From: Acanthosepion pharaonis
Lineage: Eukaryota > Mollusca > Cephalopoda > Sepiida > Sepiidae
DNA length: 64,000 nt
Direction: 5' to 3'
Assembly: GCA_903632075.3 (NCBI GenBank)
Contig: CAHIKZ030005408.1
Location: forward strand, 1,340,001-1,404,000
Every line of letters starts with the position of its first letter. Within the stretch, counting starts at the first letter, position 1. A program made the translations under genes and the position numbers. Below the pieces are notes generated by a model. It was not told the DNA's origin. It saw nothing but the letters and a program-made list of their open reading frames with translations, and made no database searches. Positions 35,262 through 49,233 of the stretch are shown here, piece by piece.

Positions 35262-38200
35262 GTAAGTTCATTGTTTTTAAACGATTTGATTCGACGAAGT
35301 ATTTCTACTTTTTGTTTCTTCGTGAGTTTAGCTTTTAAAGATGCAAATATACCGATACAATATATTGATAGTCATTATAATATATATTATTATCAATATA
35401 CTGATACAATATATTGATAACAAATTGGAAAAAAAAATATAGAAAAAAGATATAGAAATTTATATGTCATATTCTCTTCTATATTTAAGTTTTAATATGT
35501 TTGTCATCCGGTGTATCTAGATACATAACCTAACGATCTGATTAAGTTCCCTGTCGCTTGCTTCTATCGTTATTGTTTTTAAAGTTAATGGCATGGTTGA
35601 GAAATGGATAGCGACTGGCACTTTGACTTGGTATAATGGTTAGCAAGGTTGTCTCGTTAGAGCAATTACTACTGAATAGTGAGTTCGATCCTCACTGGGT
35701 GCCACCATACTTTCGTCCTTGTGCCACATCTAAGCTACGCTTAGAAAATCATTTGGGCACTTCGGCGTGGTGTAATGATTAGCAAGCTTGCCTCGCTAGA
35801 ACAATTACTACTGAATAGTGACTTCGAACCTCACTGGGTGCCTCATACCTTTTCTGCTACATCTAAGCTACGCTTAGAAAATAACCATTTTATTTTCGAA
35901 CCATAAATCTCGAGTAATGGACAGTGACTCGGATTCCAGTTCATTCCTTCACTTACCTTAGGAACGGTATGAATACATTTCTTCAATCCAGCTATTGGTA
36001 AATAACAGGACAGACTGTGCCCTATAGCCTTGGTTGGCAACCAGGCTAGAAGAAAAAACTCTGAATTCAAACCAACTGCTGCCTTGTAGGTCTTGAAGGT
36101 AATTTCAAAAAATCCACCTCGAAGAAAGAAGCTGATCCCTCTCCTATTTCGAGCCTCGACAGAAAATAACAGACTCTTTAGTAAAATGGTTCTAACAGAC
36201 AAGACTGGGACACGGAACGGTGTATCTTCTCTGATTTCATTCCAATATGATTTTCAGCACTTTAGATAATGACGACGACGACGATAGTTGTTAAGTATCC
36301 CGCATTGTAATAGTAATTTTCTTAAGAAAGGAGTCATACTTTATTATTCTGAACGTGGATTTAACGCAGACGATTCCGAAATTAGGTCCTTTTCAAAACA
36401 TTTTCGTCACAATAAATTTATCTTTTAATTAAATCGACATTCTTTAAATCGAAATTGTGGACCGACTTATTACGATGAACGACTAATGAATTGAATATAT
36501 TGTTTTGTAAAAGATACCTTTTGTGTTCATATAATCTTTTATTTAGATTCCTAGGTGTTTGTCTTAGGTATTTCTTGGTACAAAACAGAAGTGATTGAAA
36601 GTCGGATGAAATCGGTTAGGTTATGCATCTTGATCAGACGTCCCTAAACATTTTAGAGACAATTTACCCCCTCATGGAATTCTTGATCTCTCATCGACCC
36701 TCCAGACTCGTATAAAAATACCAATAAGAATTTTTTTTTAATTCAAGGTTAAGATTTCTTTTATCTTTTTCTTGTATTATTGTTTCTTATTCGTTTTAGC
36801 TTTACGCTTTGTTAGTTATTTTCAATTTCAATCTTCCTATCCTGAACGTGTTTGTTCGAATAATAATAATAATAATAATAATAATAAGAAGAAGAAGAAG
36901 AAGAAGAAGGTGCGCCTAAATCTCCACTGGTCTGTCAGCAGGATATGTGACTTTGACGTGAACGAGAAGTGGTATCGTTACAAAACGGTGAGGGTTTATA
37001 GAGAATAAACAAACAAAACTCTTGTGGAATTTCCAAATCCGAATCGACAATAAGCTTGAACATACGAAGACTGACATTACTGTGGTTGGTTGGTTTGGCT
37101 TGGTTTGGCTTGGTTTGGCTTGGTTTGGTGACATATCAACACCTTTACGAGTTATTTTAATGCCGAAATCTAGATATTTCGAACACAATTTTATGTCTTC
37201 AACTAAAAATAAAACGTATTGTTGGTTATTTTGCTACATAATGTACTGTTGGTAATTCGACTGAAAATGTATATTGTTAGTATTTTTAATATAAAAATTT
37301 ATTTCTAGTATTTGTATTATAAAAAAAATACAGTGTTTTGTTTTTGTATACTATTTGAGGTTGCTCATAGTTGGGACCCCAGCAAGTGCTACCACCCCAG
37401 GTTAGAGTGAACCTGAAAACAACAGAAATAAATTAGCGGTTCTACGCTCCTCAAAACCTCCGATCTGATGATCAGAGGCCTTGTTTCTGGATGTAGTTTA
37501 TCATCATACCCAGGAATTGGTTGGTAGTTAACAGAAAGTGTTCTCTTGGTGATGTTGCATGCCCAGGAGATGAAAATTTTGTCCAGAAAGACACTGGGAA
37601 ACTCGGCAGATATATAGATCTCCGCACTGAACGTGGTATTTTGTGGGATGTAGAATCTACCATAGACCCAATAATCATTGGTGTATTGAATTCCATTCAG
37701 TCATTACGTAGCATGCGTGATACACGCTTAGGCGATCATGTATCTTTCGATACATGACTGACGAGGCAGATTTTTCCCCGCAGTAGGTTGCCATGTCTTT
37801 CTGCAGTAGACCGGTTGCTATCCAGGGCTATAGAACCAGGCTTGTCCTGCTATTCATCCATAGCTGGGGGCAGAAGAAGAGGATTCATACCTTTCCATTG
37901 ACTTTGAACAATAAACTGTAAATATTTGGAATCAAGCCCCATGTTCAAACCCTGTAGAAATTGGATTTACTAGGAACTGTTAACGTCCTGCGAAACGTGC
38001 TCTCTCAGGTCAAAGCGATTTGATGAAGTGTACTAATAATGGAAGATCGACAGCATAAGTTATTACTGAACGAAAAAGGGGTAAAAATTACGAGAAAAAA
38101 ATTAATAATATTGGCAATAGTAAAAACATCATGCATAAATTAGTAAACCTTCTTATTAAATTGGTTGATGCCATTAATTGGATAGTTTCTGACTGGCAGT

Positions 38201-41200
38201 AGCCAGAGTATTGGTATTTGGTTGGAAATTGGTGAGATTTAGCCCTAAGTCAATACGATTTACCTATCAACCCCCTTTGATTTCTCAGATATTTATTGAC
38301 TCCTTTTGACCTCACATACATTTATCAACCCCATCTGACTAGAAAGACATTTATCAACTCACTGCGACCGCCCAGACATTTATCGACCCATTTTGACATC
38401 CTATACATATATCAACACCTTTTCTCTTCCCAGCCATTTATCAAACCATTTTACCCACTCCCCACAGGCATTTATCAACACATTTTGACCTTCCAGACAT
38501 TTATGATCCCCTTTTGACCACCCATACAAGCATCAACACCTTCTGACTTCCTTGACATTTATCGACCAATTTTGACCGCCTAGATATTTATCAGCCTCTT
38601 TTGACGCATACATTTATCGACCACTTTTGACTTCTCAGATATTTTTCAACCCCTTTTGGAACTCTAATACATTTATCTAGCCCTTTTCATTTCCCATACA
38701 TTTATCGATCCATTTTGACATCTCATACATGTATCAACACTTTTTCTCTTCCCAGCCATTTATCGACCTACTTTTACCCCCACCCACCCAGCTATCTAGC
38801 CCTTTTCATTTCCCATACATTTATCGACAGCTTTTGACCTTCCAGATATTTATTGTTCAGTTTTGAGTTCAAAGAGATTCATCAACCCGTTTTGACTCCA
38901 CACACATTTAATGACCCAGACATTTATCAAACTATTTTGTCTTCCCAGACATCTAACACCTTTTGGCCTCTCAGACATTTATCGATCTCTTTTGACATCT
39001 CAGACATTTATCGATCTCTTTTGACATCTCAGTCATTTATCGGCCACCTAGATAGTCCCAAGGGTTGATAGCCACCAATTCGGTGACCTCTGACCAAGAT
39101 ACATCGGACGCCAACTATACTTTCATATTTATAAAGAAGACAGTAATGTGAATTAGTCTCTGCCAATGGTATTCATTAGAAAATGTATTTTATTTTGAAT
39201 TTTAGTGTCTTTTCCAGAGACAAATCGAACCAGTTATCTTTTTTAATATTTTTTTAACGCATTAAAAAATAAATGAAGTTCTCCAACGTAGAACGACGTT
39301 AAGCAGGACGTTGGCAGTAAAGTGAGCCTGACTTCAAATGAATGTCCCACAACTGTGGCTTTGTGCATGACAAAGATATAGCAATAAAGGGTGATTTTTT
39401 TTTTACTTTTAACTGAATGTATGATTGTTTTATGTATGTATTTAGAGTTATAGAAATGTTTTATTTTCCAAACACGGTCAGCACATTGTGTCCGTGTTCA
39501 TAGTTGATATTATTGATATTATTAATCTATATCTATCTACCAATTATAGCATCAAATCAGCTCATGAATTTCTCCAAATTCTTAAAACTACACAGCCAAA
39601 GTCATTCTAGCGTCACTTGACGAAGAAAATTTAATTAAAAATGTCCCTTTCGATGAAACCATCGATATAATCCTTAACTCTGTATATGAAAATAATTCAA
39701 TTCCACCTCCATCCATCAAACCTAATATTCTAAAAAAATTATTGCATGCCTGCACATCTAAAGCCCCTTTCTACGACAATAATGGCAAAAATGCAGTAAG
39801 TATGGGAAATCCACTCGGTCCATGCTTCCCTAGTACATGTCCCACGTAGAAAACATGGTATTTAAAAAACGTTACTAAATCGAAAATATATGTCCGATGT
39901 GTAGATATTTTTTATTTTAGCTGAAAACAAACGAAATTCATAACTACATTCGAAAAGAATTCCGTCCTGAAATTTAACAATGAAATTAGTCAAAAAAAAA
40001 ATAAACTCCCATTCTTGGAGTCTACTAACAATACATTCACTACTTCGTTATATAAAAACCTACAAGTAAAACTCTTACCACCTTAATTTTACTAGTCAAT
40101 GTCCTTTCAAATATAAAATAGGCGTTATAAAAAATTTCCACACGAGAACGCACGAGAATTCATCCTCTCATTCGCTTTTATTAAGCATTATAAATAATAA
40201 AAAAGAAAAAGCCAGCATTAAATAATATCAACTATGAACACAGCCACCCTGTGCTGACCGTGTTTGGAAAATAAACCATTCCTATAACTCTAGATACATA
40301 CATAAAACAATCTATACATTCAGTTGAAAGTAAAAATAAAATTATCCTTGATAATGGCTAAAAGTATCGTCGAAAGCACTCGGACATACAAAGTATTTGG
40401 AGAATTTCTACATAATTTACGTTCAGAAAAGAAGAAAAACTATAACACTAGAAAAATAAATAAAAAAAAAACTTAACTGTAGTTCCTTGTCAATCGTTTT
40501 TAATGAAACTTTATATATATTAGATTACCCGTGATCCGTTGGATCACTGACTGTTCAGGTTATAAAGTCAATACTTCAATAAGTTGATTTCAACATTCCA
40601 TTGAAATGAAAGTTAATTTTATTATGATTCAGTTAAATATTTCAATTCATTCGTGTCATCATTGATCTGGTTTACAAGTTCATTGTTTACAGTATTTAAT
40701 AGCAATAGGAATTATGGGATTAACTTTTAATTTTTATTTGTTAAATATGCCAAAAATATTTTTTTAAATATTTAAAATATTGTTTGTTTAAAGAAATCTG
40801 ACATAATTCCTCTCCAAACAACTGGACGAAACAGCAAAGTGGGATCTCTTTGTTCTTGTCTTTAACTTTAAAATATTTAAACTAAAAAAATGTCTGTTTG
40901 AAGAAAATTAAAATAAAAATATTTACTGTATAAACAACGTATTTTTAAGTCTTATTCACTTAAATCAGGTTAACTTAAATTATTATGCGCTGGACGGACG
41001 CACCCCACAAGCGGAGACTTTTAGTATTATATAGATATAAATCAGATTAGTAATTTGGGGATTTGTATAATTTTCATTATAATTCATCGTGTCTAAACCT
41101 AGAATCTCCAACACATACACACATATGCAGAAAAGCACAGGATGGCTGTTTCGTCATTTTTACAACTCATCAGCAGTGCGCAATCTATACCAACTCTAAG

Positions 41201-41652
41201 AATCGAACCCGGACAATTACGATACAACGCAAGCATAATACCATTGGGCTAGCGAGACACTGCTGCAAACAGGTTACTAAGTGACTAAGTTACTAGACAC
41301 AATAGAGCGCAGAACTGTTTCTAAGTTGCATGAATTATTATGAAAATGATATGAGCGGCTCGGTGAAGGAAGTTGTTGCTCTTAGAGGCCAGTCCTGTGG
41401 GATTATCTATGCTTGGATGAGTATTATCACCGGAAAGAGGATGAGCTGCGCTATATTGTATCTAGTAACTTAGTTTCCTCTTCGCTGGCTAACTAGTATG
41501 ATGCTTGCATCGTATCGTAACGGTCCGGTTTCGATTCTCAGAGTCAGTAGAGGATGCGCACTGCTGATGAGTCCCAAAAAGGATGAAATGGCCGTCCGAT
41601 GCTTGTGTATGAGTGTGTTGAGGATTTTAGGTTTAGGCATAGTGAATTATTA

Positions 41653-41707
<55 letters not shown>

Positions 41708-44700
41708 AAGTCAACACCATAGGCGACAGTGGCTTGACGATTGCTTTTTATCAGGAAGCAAGACAGTCGCCCTGGGTGTTGACTTCGATGTCCACATTTA
41801 TATTTACATACGCTCTATCCCGGACATTCAGCGCTTTAACCCGTAAATATAGCATACTTTAAAACAATTTTTTATCATATATCATATATACAGTCGACGA
41901 CGAAATTATTTGTACATCCATCAATTTTGAATATTTTTCTCCATTTCTCAGAATTTAATGCCCGTATGATTACAGGATCTTTATATGTTAATAAGCACAA
42001 AAAACTCAATTTTCAGAACAATACCTCAATTATTCGTCCAGTATGAAAAATAGAAAATTTGAAAGACAATAGTCATGGACTCTCATCTTTATAACTTTTT
42101 GCAATCGTTTTCTAAAGTTTTTGATGAGATTTGAACAAGTTTTGGGGGTATTTTCTTTCATTATTTAATGGTTACTTTTGTAACCTAGGGAAGGTTATTG
42201 AATAGAATAATCAGATGAAGGCTGGTAATGAACGATAATACTTAGGACAAGAACAACACATATAAGATTCGCCAGCGGCGCGGAGAAGAAGTAGTCAACT
42301 GCTAGAAGTGAATCAAGTGAATTCCATAATTAATCTCCAACTGCAGGATATCTACCAACCGCCCCACTCGGTCAGATGTGACACAAGGCCGAATTTAATG
42401 TGGGGTATCCAAGTCCATAGGCTCGGCCAAAAATTTCCCGTAGACCACGTATAAAACGCGGTCGGGTAACTGTTTCCAAAGACGAGACTGCCCTTCGACA
42501 TAGCCTCGTCTGGAGATTCTCTCTGCCCGGAGTCAGAGAGTTTAACCAGCACAGCTGGAGACGAAGCTCAGACTGCAAACCAACATACAGTATATACTAT
42601 AAGTGTTTATGTAAGTGGGGACATACCCATTATCGTCCGTAGATATGCTACAACAGTTACACGATTCCTTAAGGTTTTTGCTGACTGCGTTTTATTCGAA
42701 CTTTTAATTCTTGCCAAAGATTTTCAATAGAATTCAAGTCATTGAAGACCATATCATTGTCGGAGTTAGCTCCTCCTAGGCTCCTTAAACCGGAAGAGAA
42801 CAGGTCATTTCGACCTTGACCTCTCGTTTATGCTGTTAACCCGTGGTAGAGACTAGAAGTTACCTTTTCAGTTTAGTTATATTACAAACCTAGTCGTAAT
42901 ATACTTCTAGGCATTTTTAGGCTATGGTTTTCTTTTAGCTAAGCTATACTTATTTTTTAGATAGACTTTACTGTGTCAGTATACCAATCCTCTTGCTAGT
43001 CTCCCTTACCACAAGACAGTCACATCTCGCTAAATTTACGGTCGGCGACTGAAACGGTATTAAGTTACGCTCCCATTTTTTTTTGTCTGCCATCTTGACG
43101 ATAGTTGGAAACTTTCCTTCTCTCTCTCCTTCGCGTACTACTCCTGGCTCCTTGGCCCTGTTCGACGCTCGGCATTCTGTCCCTACTGGCTGCCTGCACG
43201 TCGTCCATAACCTTTCCCGTACACTATGTTAGTAATTATTACGGGAGGTTACTAATATCGGACTCGACCGGCAAACACGCAACGCCTGCACTGGACCTTT
43301 GACATGCCCGAACAACGCCAGCTCCTCTTTTCTTCCAACACATCAAATTGGCATCCCGGCAACGACCAACATCAACCTCAAACTACAATGACCAGCAGCG
43401 ATTATCTGCAACGACCGACATCAACTTCAACTACAGCGATCATCTGCAACGACCAGCAGCGACGACCTGCATGACCAGCAGCGATCACTTGTAACGACAC
43501 CTGCAACCACCAACAACGATCATCTGCAACGACCACCTGCATGACCAGCAGCGATCACCTGTAACAACCAACCTTGATCTGCACCGGAACATCTGCATCT
43601 CTACCGTTCCGACCACCTTTATTTCTTTTTTAGAATAAATTAGCTTATATCATATATCCTCGTTCTGTCGTCTATGTTGTTTCACCTTGTCAGATTTAAG
43701 GTCTTCGAAAATGTTAGAGGGCCTCTCGTGACCTCATCACCCTTTTGTGATACGCGGGGGTCCGCTACAGCATCTTCTTTTTCTGAACCCACGCAGTCAC
43801 TGACTTAGACGTATCTTTGGGATTATTGTATTGCTAGAAAGTAAATCTTCTCCCTAGATGAAGATTTTGCGCTGATAATTGTAGATTTTCATCTAGAATT
43901 TTGATATAGCCTACAGATTTCATTATTCCTCTTATTGCAATTAATTGTCTAGTCCCCCTAGTGAGTCGTGTTCTCTTTAATCATGTCCACTGGGTTTCAG
44001 TTCGCTTTCTTACCATGAGATCCGGGTTCAAATCTCACCATGGTCGATTTATCAGGCAGGCGACTTCCTGATGTTATCGGACTCAATCGAGGTTGATCTC
44101 AGCATGCGGTACCTTTGGAAAGTGCCTAAAAACCATACCACGGCCTTGTGAGTGAAATTGGGTAGATGGAACTCTTGTGGGCCGTCGATAATTATGCTAG
44201 CACGGAGCCACAAGTCATCGTAGCCGAGGATTTGAGTGTGCTGGCCTTGTTCAGATTGTTGATCACGCTAGATAACATGCTCTCTCCCGTATTGTAAACT
44301 GTAACCAAGGTCTGCTCAGCATAGTTGCAGTATAAACCACAAGTGGGCTCTGTGGGTGTTGAGCGAACACAAATGTTCCTGAGCGAGCGTCTACAGTAGG
44401 GATTGGCTAATCGCTCTAGTAGACGGGTATCCGCGAATATGAGTGGCCAGCTATTTATTATTATAAGAAAAGAAGAACAGGCAAATATTTCTCAAGCATA
44501 GCTTCAGCACATGATTTACAAGAGACGCGAACTCAATGAAACCTCATCACAAGCAACGGGTCTGCGAAATCAATGATGAAGCGTCAACAGAGATGTGATT
44601 CTACAGAAGGATGATGGGAATTCTATGGATGGAACATGTGAACAGTGAATAGGATTTAAGGAAAACAGTTGAAACATGCTATACACAATGAGTAAAGAAG

Positions 44701-47700
44701 GCTTAGAGAATTTGACATGCAGAAGGCATTATGAAGGCACAAGGTGCAGAGGTAATTGTCTATTAACATATTTAACGAGCTTAAATGAATAGCAGAACAT
44801 AGACTATTAGAGATAATAAAAGAGGCAACTATTTCGCAGAGCTACAAAGAATAGATGTTGTGGAGAGCCATAATCGCTTACATACTGAAGGGACACGACA
44901 TGTAAATGAAGAAAGGACTATTTACTCCTAGATTAAAAAGTGGCAATAAGGATATAGTTCTACAGAAGGATGTTGAGAATATCATGGAAAATATGAGCAA
45001 GGAGTAAGAAAAATAAGATGCTTCAGCTTAGAATCAGAAAGATACAATTCAAATTTCTGGGACTTAAAGAAAAAGAAGGATTGGAAAATTTGACACTCAC
45101 AGGGCACAATGTAGTAAGAGGTTTAGAGAGAATCATCAATTAACTTCCCTATTGAGCTTTTATGGCAGAAAGTGAACTGGGAGGGATAAGAAGAAGACAA
45201 ACATTTCTAACTGCTACAAAAGCTAGGAAGTTGTGGAGAGCCATAATCGCCTATGTCCTGAAGAAAACAATTCAGTTATCGACAGGCATCTCAGCAATAG
45301 TTATCAAATTAAACATATCTCAGAAGTTTTTTTTGGTTTTTTTTTGATTAGCGAAATATCAATCTCCATGGGTTATTTAATGCCGAAATCTAAATATTTG
45401 GAACACAATTTTATCGCTTCAGCTACAGAAAAATGTTGGTAATTTTACTATAAATAGGTATTGCAGGTAATTTATTTATATAAATATATATTACTAGTAT
45501 TTTTATTATAAAAATGTATTTTTATACTTTCGTAGTGTTTTGTTTTTGCTTGGGTGTTAACTATCCACCCGTAGCCGGGACCCTAACAGGTGCTACCACC
45601 TCGGGTGAGGGCGGACCTGGGAACAACAGTAAATAAGGGGTGGTTTCACTCTCCTCAAAATTTCCAGTCTTCCTATCCAAGGTCTTGTTTCCGGATGTAG
45701 TGTAATGGTTAGCACGTATGTCTCGCTAGATCGATTACGAATGAATAGTGAGTTCGAATTTCACTGGGTGACCCATGCTTTCGGCATTCGGTCACATATA
45801 CGCTTCGATAATCATTTGGGTACACGACGGGGTTTAATGGTTAGCTTTAAGATTGATTTAATGATCTGTTTGTTTAACGACACATCAATTCTTTCATGGT
45901 TCATTTAATGCCGAAATTGCATTCTCTTGGGAGCTTTAAAGTAATACAAATATGATATATGTTATTCTTCTTTCACAATTGAATACATGGTAGATGATAC
46001 TCAGCTTTTGTGCATATACAGGTTTGTGTAGACATGGTTACTAGAGGCCATGATGTGTGTTTTTTTTTTTGTTGTTGTTTTTTTTTGGGGGGGGAGTTAT
46101 ATTTTCGACCACAGTGATTCCTTTAAGAAATTATAGGTTAATGTTATGAAAGAGTTCGTTCATGTTGGTTGATTTTGTTTAGCGGCATATCAACATCTAT
46201 GGGTTATTTAATGCCGAATTCTAAATATTTTGAACACAATTTTATGGCTTCAGCTACAGATAAAATATATTGTCGGTCATTTTTCTATAAATATGTATCG
46301 TTGGTAATTTTTTAATATAAAATTGTATTGCTGATATTTTTATACTTTCGTAGAGTTTTGTTTCGGAGTTCACTATTTGCCCGTAGCTGGGACCCTAACA
46401 GATGCTACCACCCTAGGTCATGGTAGGCCTGGAAGCAACATCAATTAAGAAAGGGTTCCACGTTTCTCAAAATCTCTAATCTCTTGATCAGAGGTCTTGC
46501 TGCGGGATGTAGTTTATCGTCATACCCAGGACATAAAAGTTTGGTCCATTGTTAGATAGTCCATTCTTTTCTTCATTTGTTTTTGCCACAAGCGAATCGA
46601 ACATTGACAATTAAGTTCCCCAATATTTTCTAGATTTAAACTTTCCTTTTTTACCATCTGAAACTTCCTGGGGCTTCACACGATACCCCTAATGTATTCA
46701 ACCGAGAGACATTTTTCTCGAAATTCTCTGCGGGGTTACGGCCATATGACATTGAAAGAACGCAAGTCTCTCGCTACTCCATCGCTCTTTCCAAGACAAA
46801 CGTTCAGATGAGTTAAATTCTCCAGTTTCACCGGTTTAGACGTTCACATCTAAGACCCGTCACTGATGTTACATTAAATCATTGGAAGAACATGACAGCC
46901 AAAAGTTTAAGGAGAGAGAAAACTTGACTGCAAAAGGTTTTATTCAGGCACAGAAGATAAAGAAAAGAATGAAAAAGAGGAAGGGATAGATAAGGGGGCG
47001 TTGTTTATTACTGAGTAGGGGGAATGCATTAAACCATAATACAAGGGAGCATACATTAAACAATAATGTAACAACTGAGACGAAGTATCCCCATTCTCTT
47101 TGTATTCCGATAGTAAGAAGGAAAGGTATAAATCCACTCTGTTTCCCCTTCCAACTATGTATTAATTAGTAGAACTGGTATCAGTAAAAACTATAATTAT
47201 CTCCCAAAAAGTATTACAATCTAAAAATATTTTCTGGCTTTAAATAACCTACAAAAAGTTAATAAGTCGTAAAAATACAAATAAAAAAAATTACTATCAA
47301 ATAATTTTTTTTTTCTTTCTTTCTTTAGTCGGAGCTCAGGTGAGGAAATGTGACAATAACAAATTTGGCTACGAATGTAGATTCCAGTGTAGATGCCAAC
47401 GTAATGAGTCTTGTAATGCTACAAATGGAATTTGTCCCTCAGGATGTGCAGACGGTTTCTGGGGTTCAAACTGTCAATTATGTAAGTATTTATCCATTTT
47501 CTTCAGTTTTTAGTTGTGTTTGTTTGATACGAGTTCAAAGACTCGCAACTCAATTAAATGTATTTCCACTTGATCATAATATGGCTCAACATTCTTTACC
47601 AAGTGTTCCGAAAAGTGGGTCTTGAGATAAACCTTTCCAAAACAGAACCTATGATCCGGAATTGAAGTGAGAGTAGTGGCGACAGCAGTGCCGAAGAATT

Positions 47701-49181
47701 AAATTCAAAATCGGTTCATACAGTTCCTAATGTATTTTTCAATGCGCCCACGTCGCTACCGAATGTAACACAAGGTCAGTTTAAAGTGGGTTTAACGATA
47801 ATAACCGTGAAAAAAATTGCTCAAGCCCCCACTTCGGGACGCCTCAGACACTAGCCAGTAAATCCAGCTCCCTCCCTGCCCGTGGGAAAGCCCTCCCCAC
47901 GCTGGGGCTTGCGCTTAATATTAACCAAAATTCCGAATTTTCTAAAAAAGGATAAAAAAAAAAAATACAATTTAATAATAAAAAAATCCTTTGGTCTTTC
48001 CTCATCATAATAGCGCAAAGATTTTTACGATAAAATTTTATTTTTATTAAGTTTGAGGCATTTTTTCATCATGGTATGCTCATTTTTAGTGAATTATTAG
48101 TGATGCCTAGTGTAAATAAAATGATTTCAGAATAAATTCTTAGTCTGAAAGATTTTTTTTCTAATTTCTGAATGTGAAAGCCATTAACTATAAGTGTAAT
48201 CAAAGACCGGAAATATTGCGCCAAAGGAATTTGTTGACACTAATAATGCCAAGATTTTTGTAGAAGATTAAGGGGTGAAAAGAGGATTTAGCCCTATTGA
48301 AATATTCAACACGTCCACAAAAAAAATAGAAAAGAAAAAAAAATTTTTAATCAAGTTTCTTCTTTCAAAGAGAGCTTACATCCGATCGAAAACGGACAAT
48401 GATTTCTGTACGACTCCTTCACCTAATTGATAACCAGTCTTTTATTCATACATGGCATGCGGACGGACTATTAAACACAAGAATACGCGCAAATATTTAC
48501 TAAAAAACTAGTTATACTCTATTTGAAAGTAAGTAATTTGAAGTATATAACATTTTTAATAAAGTAATTAACTATAAATGCCTAAAAACTGAAACTTTGC
48601 AGATTGATAATTTAATATATTTTTTAAATGTTGTGTTTATTTTATAATTCTCTGTAAATTATAACTTAATTAGATTTTAAGTTGGTTTCTCCTTCGTAAG
48701 GATGTTGCATCTTAATTTTCAATAAAATAAGAGTTTTATTTTCTCTGAAGTTGAATTATTAGCAGAATATGTTCTAATAATGTGTCAACTACAATTTGAA
48801 TCAGTCTAAGTTGTTAATTTTACCAAATCTTGTATAGATTAATTTTATATAGAATTTACCAAATCTTATATAGATTAACCTTATATAGATTATATATACC
48901 AAATCTCTCTATATATATATATTTATATATACCAAATCTTATATAGATGAACATGCAATGAAGCATTGAAGGTGGACGTAGGAGAGACATCAACGCAAAA
49001 ACTGATTGGACAATGTCAAACAATAGACACGTATGACTATACTAGAATTGCTAATGGCTGCCGTTGCTAAACCGTTCTAGAGGAAATTCAGCGTGGGTTC
49101 AGCATTTGGATCCGCCCAACGATTACAAATGTCAGGGGGATGATGATGATTATGATGATTAAACATTCTTCAAAAACATTA

Positions 49182-49233
<52 letters not shown>

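Larger units (their letters stand above)
41891..43985 (-). mobile_element. Tc1-like transposon, interrupted by two insertions
   Basis: Minus strand pieces spell a Tc1 DD34E transposase C-terminus: GYIKILDENLQLSAQNLHLG, GRRFTF..YNNPKDTSKSVTAW (43770-43960), then LNSIENLWQELKVRIKRSQQ (42665-42757), then PPKTCSNLIKNFRKRLQKVI (42070-42178). The left terminus CAGTCGACGACGAAATTATT at 41891 follows TA, the expected target duplication. Catalytic Asp in the DNDPKHTS motif has become Asn and stops are present, so it is dead. Two GC-richer segments (42179-42661 and 42758-43769) split the frame. Confidence 0.85.
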
